A stretch of 36,644 bases of DNA from an uncultured Collinsella sp. (GTDB lineage Bacteria; Actinomycetota; Coriobacteriia; Coriobacteriales; Coriobacteriaceae): positions 1-36,644 of the forward strand of contig CAKUEZ010000009.1 in assembly GCA_934646965.1 (NCBI GenBank), written 5' to 3'. Under the pieces are notes generated by a model. That model saw nothing but the letters and a program-made list of their open reading frames with translations, was not told the DNA's origin and ran no database searches. Position 1 is the first letter of the stretch; each line of letters opens with the position of its first letter. Both the position numbers and the translations under genes were made by a program. Below, one piece after another: positions 31,944 through 36,644 of this stretch.

Positions 31944-34723
31944 CAGAATCCTCCAAACTCACGATCTTCACGTGCCATCTCGGCGTCAACGGACTCAAGC
32001 GCGGCGAGGCCTTCTTCGTCCAGCAGGACCTCGCGCGGCTTGGATCCGTCGGGCGGTCCGACGACACCCTTTTCTTCCAGCATGTCCATAATACGCCCGG
32101 CGCGCGCATAGCCAACCTTCAGGCGGCGTTGCAGGCCAGATGTGGAGCCAAGCTGCGATTCCACCACAATATGGGCAGCTTCCCAAATGAGCGGATCGTC
32201 GTCTTGCGGCTCGGCGACGCCCGTGCGGACAATACCGCCGCCGCCCGCCATGGACATGGAAGCGGGGGCCACAGCCGAAAGAATCTCCTCGTGGTAGTCC
32301 GGCTCACTCTGCGATTTGACGAACTCGACGATTTCATTGATCTCGTCGTCCGAGACAAAGCAGCCCTGGATACGACGCGGCTTGCCCCAGTCGACCTTGG
32401 AGAACAGCATGTCGCCCAGACCGGTGAGCTTTTCGGCGCCCATCTGGTCGATGATGACGCGCGAGTCGATACCCGTAGCGACGTTAAAGGCGATACGGTT
32501 GGTGATGTTGGCCTTGATGAGGCCCGTCACGACGTTGGAACTCGGGCGCTGCGTAGCCACGATGAGGTGGATACCGGCGGCGCGGCCCAGCTGGGCGATA
32601 CGCACAATCGAGGCCTCGACGTCCTTGCCGGCGACCATCATCAGGTCCGAGAGCTCGTCGATGATGATGACCAGGTAGGGCATCTTTTGCGGCGGGTTGT
32701 CGAAATGCTCAAACTCGCCGGCGGCCTGCTTTTCGTTGTAGGTCGAGATCTTACGGACGTTAAGACGCTCGAAGACCTTCAGACGACGCTCCATCTCGGA
32801 CACGGCCCACTGCAGGGCGCTCGCGGCCTGCTTGGGCTCGGTCACCACGGGCACGTAGAGGTGCGGCAGGCCGTTGTAGCCCGCGAGCTCGACGCGCTTG
32901 GGGTCGACCATGATCAGGCGAACATCCTCGGGAAGTGCGCGCATGAGCAGAGTCGTAATGATGGAGTTGATCATGACCGACTTACCAGAGCCGGTGGTAC
33001 CGGCGATCAGCAGGTGGGGCATCTTGGCAAGATCAGCGACGACCGGCGTGCCCTCGGCATCGCGGCCGATGGCAAGCTCGAGCGGACCGCCCTTCACATA
33101 GGGCAGCACATCGCCCAGGTTGACGTTCTGACGTTTGCGGTTGGGAATCTCGATACCCACCAGGGACGTGCCGGGAATCGGCGCAAAGATACGCACCGAC
33201 TGGGCGGCAAGCGAAAGCGCGATGTCGTCCTCGAGGCTCGAGATCTTGCTCACGCGCTCGCCCTCGCCGGGCTGCAGTTTAAAGGTCGTCACCGTGGGGC
33301 CGGCAATCCAACCGACCACGCGGGCGCTGCGGCCAAACTCGAGCAGGGTCGACTGCAGCGACTCGGCGGTCTGTTCCAGCTCCTTGTCCGAAGACGCGGC
33401 AGAAGCAGACTGCGGGTTGGCATGAAGAATCTCGAGCGGCGGAAGCTTGAGGCCGTCTTCTTCGGTGTCCTCGGTATCCGAGGAGGCACGGTCCGCTCCC
33501 CCATCGTCGGTCACGGGCACATCGGGCACCGTTGCAGCGGGCGCCTCGGCGACCTTGGGATGCTTGAGGAAATCGGGAATCTGCGGAGCGGCCGAAACCG
33601 GGTTCACGGCAAACGGCGGCTCGGACTCATCGACCTTTGCCGGATCGTCTTCCATCGAAAGCTGGCCGGTCACCTGGCCGTTCTTGGCATGGCGACGCAG
33701 TAGCAAGGTCGTCTTTGCGGTCTCGATCGGGGCCTCATCGTCCTCGTCATCGCCCTCGGTGAGCTCAATCTCACTATCGGACCAGGAGGGATCGGGCTCA
33801 CTCGTATTGAGCTTAGGCGCGGCCTTGCCCTTCTTGGCGTGACGGCGCGGCAGCAGCGTGGTCTTGGCGCGCTCGGCCTCCACAGCATCGGACACGTCGA
33901 CGAACGGGTCCTCGTCCTCCTCATCGTCACTCAAAATCGGATCGACCTCGCTGCCCATGACCGTGGTCACGGCAGCGTCAGAACCCTTCTGGCGTAGAAT
34001 GCTCAGGTGCGGGCGTGCGACACCGGGAACCGAAAGGGCCTCATCATCGCCCCACGGGCTCGCGTTGACGTCGGCACGACGGCGCTCGGCAAAATCGGCC
34101 GCATGGTCGCGGGCAGAGCGCAGCACACCACCCACCGAAAAGCCGATGATAACCAGACCGACGACGACAAGACCCAGCAGGACCACCATTGCGATAGGCT
34201 TACCCAGGGCGTTCTGCAGCGTGCTGGCGATAAAGGCACCGATGTAGCCACCCGAGGCGGAGAGATTCTGCGGAGTGAACATGAGCTCGCTCGAATCACT
34301 CGTACCCGGCACCATAAGCGAGAGGATGGAAACCACAGCCACGAAGACCACGGTACCGCCTGCAACCGAGCGCACGTTGAGCGGCGAATCCTCGCCCAAA
34401 AAGAGCGTGGCCGCAAACAGCAGGATGACAATCGGCAGCACATAGGCGCCCAGGCCAAAGCCCAAGTGGTAGAAACCGGCAACAGCAGCAGTAACAGGTG
34501 CGGTTGCCGGCGAAATCACAGCGATGAAGGACGCAATAGCCAGTACGGCGATAACCACGCCCGCGATATCACGATTGGCCGAAGGCTCTACCAAGGGCTC
34601 AAAATCCTCGAACTCGGCCTCGTGGCCCTTATTGGCACGCAGATGGGAACCGGCACCCTTAGCAGATGCCGGCTGGTTATTGGCCTTATTGCCTTTGGCG
34701 TTTTGTGCAGATCCGCGCGCCAA
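31943..34723 (-). CDS. ftsK: FtsK/SpoIIIE DNA translocase
   Basis: A 926-residue septal DNA pump that clears chromosomes from the division plane. In order: an N-terminal charged segment (1-50), four membrane helices (about 53-200), an acidic low-complexity linker (about 210-440), then the motor with Walker A GTTGSGKS (575-582), VDPKRVELAGYNGLPHL, Walker B-type IIIDELSDLMM, and the C-terminal gamma winged helix (LQRRLKVGYARAGRIMDMLE) that reads polarity sequences. The start is TTG 34723, supported by GGAGG 6 nt upstream, 1 nt after the rnj stop. The linker contains a duplicated basic motif (see findings). Confidence 0.96.
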   Translation of the reverse strand: MARGSAQNAKGNKANNQPASAKGAGSHLRANKGHEAEFEDFEPLVEPSANRDIAGVVIAVLAIASFIAVISPATAPVTAAVAGFYHLGFGLGAYVLPIVILLFAATLFLGEDSPLNVRSVAGGTVVFVAVVSILSLMVPGTSDSSELMFTPQNLSASGGYIGAFIASTLQNALGKPIAMVVLLGLVVVGLVIIGFSVGGVLRSARDHAADFAERRRADVNASPWGDDEALSVPGVARPHLSILRQKGSDAAVTTVMGSEVDPILSDDEEDEDPFVDVSDAVEAERAKTTLLPRRHAKKGKAAPKLNTSEPDPSWSDSEIELTEGDDEDDEAPIETAKTTLLLRRHAKNGQVTGQLSMEDDPAKVDESEPPFAVNPVSAAPQIPDFLKHPKVAEAPAATVPDVPVTDDGGADRASSDTEDTEEDGLKLPPLEILHANPQSASAASSDKELEQTAESLQSTLLEFGRSARVVGWIAGPTVTTFKLQPGEGERVSKISSLEDDIALSLAAQSVRIFAPIPGTSLVGIEIPNRKRQNVNLGDVLPYVKGGPLELAIGRDAEGTPVVADLAKMPHLLIAGTTGSGKSVMINSIITTLLMRALPEDVRLIMVDPKRVELAGYNGLPHLYVPVVTEPKQAASALQWAVSEMERRLKVFERLNVRKISTYNEKQAAGEFEHFDNPPQKMPYLVIIIDELSDLMMVAGKDVEASIVRIAQLGRAAGIHLIVATQRPSSNVVTGLIKANITNRIAFNVATGIDSRVIIDQMGAEKLTGLGDMLFSKVDWGKPRRIQGCFVSDDEINEIVEFVKSQSEPDYHEEILSAVAPASMSMAGGGGIVRTGVAEPQDDDPLIWEAAHIVVESQLGSTSGLQRRLKVGYARAGRIMDMLEEKGVVGPPDGSKPREVLLDEEGLAALESVDAEMAREDREFGGF

Positions 34724-34724
34724 A

Positions 34725-36395
34725 CTAAACCTCCATGACGACCGGGATGATCATCGGACGGGTGCGCGTACGGCTCCAGATAAAGTTAGAGAGCGAATCG
34801 CGCACGGCCTTGCGAATGGCGTCGGAGCCACTGCTGGTGAAGCTGAACTTGCCCTTCTCGATCGTCTTCATGATGGACGCGGAGGCATCCTCGGAGAACT
34901 GATCGTCGATGGCAAACGAGACGCCGCGACCCGAGAACTCGATGGCCTCGATCTTCTTGTGCTTGAGCGAGACGATGGCAACGGCCGTGACCATACCGTC
35001 GTTGGCGAGCTTCTGACGATCGCGCAGGACGATGGGGTCGGTATCGCCGATACGAAGACCGTCGACGTAGACGATGCCGGACTCGACGGGCGTACCGCGT
35101 TTGACGATACCTCCGCGCATCTCGAGCGTGTCGCCGTTGTCGAGGATAAAGATATGGTCGTCCTTAATGCCCATCTTTCGAGCAAGCTGGGCGTGGGCGC
35201 GCAGATGCACGGCCTCGCCGTGGACCGGCATAAAGTACGTGGGCTTGGCCATGGCCATCAGGAGCTTGAGCTCCTCCTGGCTGCCGTGGCCCGAGACATG
35301 CACCAGGGCACGGTTCTTGTCCCACACGTCGCAGCCAAGCTTGGCCAGGCTGTTGACGACCTGCTGAACGGCCTTTTCGTTACCGGGAACCGGCGTGGCC
35401 GAAAGGATGACGGTATCGCCCTCGTGGATGGAGAGCGTCTTATGCTCGCCGTTGGCCATGCGCGAAAGGGCCGACAGCGGCTCGCCCTGCGAGCCGGTGC
35501 ACATGACGACGATCTTGTCATCGGGTAGGTTATCGATATCGAAGGCATCGATGATATCGGCATCGTCGATGTTGAGATAACCCAGCTCGCGCGCCACGCG
35601 GGTATTGGTGAGCATGGAGCGGCCGGTCACGACGACCTTGCGGCCGCACTTGCGGGCGGCGTCGCAGATCTGCTGCAGGCGATGGATGTGGCTCGAGAAC
35701 GACGCGACGAACACGCGACCCGGGGCATTCTTGATGGCGTGCAGCAGATTGGGACCGACCTCGGCCTCGGACTTGGTAAAGCCGGGGACCGTGGCGTTGG
35801 TGGAGTCGGACAGCAGCAGGTCAATGCCCTGCTTGGCAAAGCGGCTGATAGCGGCATAGTCGGGCGTGACGCCATCGATGGGCGTCTGGTCGAGCTTAAA
35901 GTCGCCCGTGTGCATAACGGTGCCCTGATTGGTGCGAATGAACACGCCCAGAGCGCCGGGGATGGAGTGCGTCATCGAGAAGAAGTCGAGCGAGATGCCA
36001 CCGAGGTTGACATGGCTGCCGCCCTTGACCTCGCGGAACTTAGGCGCGCGGATGCGGAACTCGGAGAGCTTGCCCTCGATAAAGCCGAGCGTCAGCTTGC
36101 TCGAGAAAATGGGCACCTTGTTGTTGAGGTCCTGCAGCAGGTACGGAAGCGAACCGGTGTGGTCCTCGTGGCCGTGGGTGACGATGATGCCGCGGAGCTT
36201 CTCCTCGTTCTCCAGTACGTAGGTGTAGTCGGGAAGCACCAGGTCGATACCGGGCTGAGAATCGTCGGGGAACATGAGGCCAGCGTCGACGAGCACCATG
36301 TCGTCGCCGCACTCGAAGACCGTCATGTTCTTGCCGATGCCGTCAAGGCCGCCGAGCGGAATGATCTTCAAGGGAGATGATTTTTTAGCTGCCAT
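34725..36395 (-). CDS. rnj: ribonuclease J
   Basis: A 556-residue metallo-beta-lactamase/beta-CASP nuclease with 5'-exo and endo activity on RNA. The metal motif HGHEDH is at 74-79, preceded by DAGLMFPDD. Later motifs are MTHSIPGALGVFIRT, MHTGDFKLDQTP, DSTNATVPGFTKSE and the beta-CASP stretch VASFSSHIHRLQQI, with HVSGHGSQEELKLLM near the C-terminal part. ATG 36395 begins the conserved MAAKKSSPLKIIPLGGLDGIGKNM. A longer reading upstream has no family similarity. The best ribosome site, AAAGGA, lies about 14 nt away, which is unusually far. Confidence 0.96.
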   Translation of the reverse strand: MAAKKSSPLKIIPLGGLDGIGKNMTVFECGDDMVLVDAGLMFPDDSQPGIDLVLPDYTYVLENEEKLRGIIVTHGHEDHTGSLPYLLQDLNNKVPIFSSKLTLGFIEGKLSEFRIRAPKFREVKGGSHVNLGGISLDFFSMTHSIPGALGVFIRTNQGTVMHTGDFKLDQTPIDGVTPDYAAISRFAKQGIDLLLSDSTNATVPGFTKSEAEVGPNLLHAIKNAPGRVFVASFSSHIHRLQQICDAARKCGRKVVVTGRSMLTNTRVARELGYLNIDDADIIDAFDIDNLPDDKIVVMCTGSQGEPLSALSRMANGEHKTLSIHEGDTVILSATPVPGNEKAVQQVVNSLAKLGCDVWDKNRALVHVSGHGSQEELKLLMAMAKPTYFMPVHGEAVHLRAHAQLARKMGIKDDHIFILDNGDTLEMRGGIVKRGTPVESGIVYVDGLRIGDTDPIVLRDRQKLANDGMVTAVAIVSLKHKKIEAIEFSGRGVSFAIDDQFSEDASASIMKTIEKGKFSFTSSGSDAIRKAVRDSLSNFIWSRTRTRPMIIPVVMEV

Positions 36396-36644
36396 AAGTG
36401 AGTGTTGTTTCCTTTCTTCGAAACGGGTCTGGAACAACCGACGGGGCGCTTCTGGCAAACCGACCGCCGGGAACGTACAAACATGCATCACAGAGTCGAT
36501 GCAATAACCACAGTATGATACCCATTTGCACGAGCACAGACCACCCATGCATTAAAGCCCCATCTGAACCGGTCTATCCCGCCGGTCTGGGCTCAGCGGG
36601 CCCGGCACGGGCTAAGTTTCCTGCTCTACAGTCCTGCGCAAGAC
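36396..36644. other. upstream region of rnj to window end
   Basis: No complete gene is present. The inverted repeat TGCATC-N8-GATGCA (36484-36503) lies about 90 bp before rnj. A -10-like TATCAT reads toward rnj near 36520. Toward the window end, GC-rich inverted stretches (AGCCCA...TGGGGCT with inner ACCGG...CCGGT) end in TTT on the minus strand and may be the terminator of an upstream minus-strand gene. Confidence 0.4.
36612..36644 (-). CDS. possible 3' end of an upstream minus-strand gene
   Basis: The minus strand is open from the window edge to TAG at 36612-36614, giving VLRRTVEQET as a possible C-terminus, followed by a hairpin-rich stretch. Ten codons are too few to identify or even prove a gene; another frame stays open longer (to about 36577). 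Confidence 0.2.
   Translation of the reverse strand, partial: VLRRTVEQET

Noticed and set aside
36550..36644. Structured GC-rich sequence at the window end as a structural RNA gene (RNase P, SRP or tmRNA end)
   Set aside because: None of the universally conserved core sequences of those RNAs is visible; the hairpins are more simply explained as an end-of-gene terminator.

Overview
The window reads as a chromosomal segment of a Coriobacteriia actinobacterium, most likely Collinsella or a close relative. I base this on gene content and order, not on a database match. An actinobacterial block (CDP-alcohol phosphatidyltransferase, GarA-like FHA protein, MerR regulator) and a lexA/nrdR/hflX/miaA/miaB/recX/recA block sit beside arrangements better known from Bacillota (rny with spoVS; rnj, ftsK, rodZ-like, pgsA, cinA). 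No phage, insertion sequence or CRISPR array is visible.

Layout. 1-1846 (+): end of a zinc-ribbon coiled-coil protein, coaBC, then tRNA-Pro(GGG) with promoter and terminator. 1891-2453: a gene-poor, AT-richer stretch with small inverted repeats. 2454-7289 (-): a very GC-rich, tightly overlapping six-gene operon. It encodes a lantibiotic-protection type ABC transporter (ATPase with an E-loop, two permeases), a small YxeA-like membrane-anchored protein and an OmpR/VanS-type two-component pair. It looks imported. 7290-7685: intergenic, with a long inverted repeat. 7686-11510 (+): phosphatidyltransferase, FHA protein, MerR regulator, apt and a secreted NlpC/P60 hydrolase. 11602-14273: two DegV paralogues flanking a divergent DUF1836 regulator, with a shared upstream element. 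14317-16797 (-): trxB, then LysM protein, nrdR and dut. 16870-18313 (+): LexA boxes, lexA and an acyltransferase-like membrane protein.

18298-25920 (-): hflX, miaA, miaB, spoVS, a GHKL ATPase, rny and recX. 25932-27151 (-): recA, with a LexA box exactly inside its promoter spacer. 27319-36395 (-): rnj, ftsK, rodZ-like, yajQ, rimO, pgsA and cinA in one direction, ending at a strong palindromic hairpin.

How the genes work together. LexA boxes mark a local SOS group: lexA with its downstream membrane gene, a divergent membrane-LysM protein placed like the division inhibitor YneA, and recA/recX. The miaA/miaB/rimO/hflX set serves tRNA and ribosome modification and rescue. RNase Y and RNase J serve mRNA turnover. 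The most interesting less-explained items are the nrdR start codon buried in a perfect 12-bp inverted repeat, the DegV/DUF1836/DegV module with a repeated operator-like element at matching distance, the GHKL ATPase fused into the rny-spoVS operon, and a duplicated basic motif in the FtsK linker.
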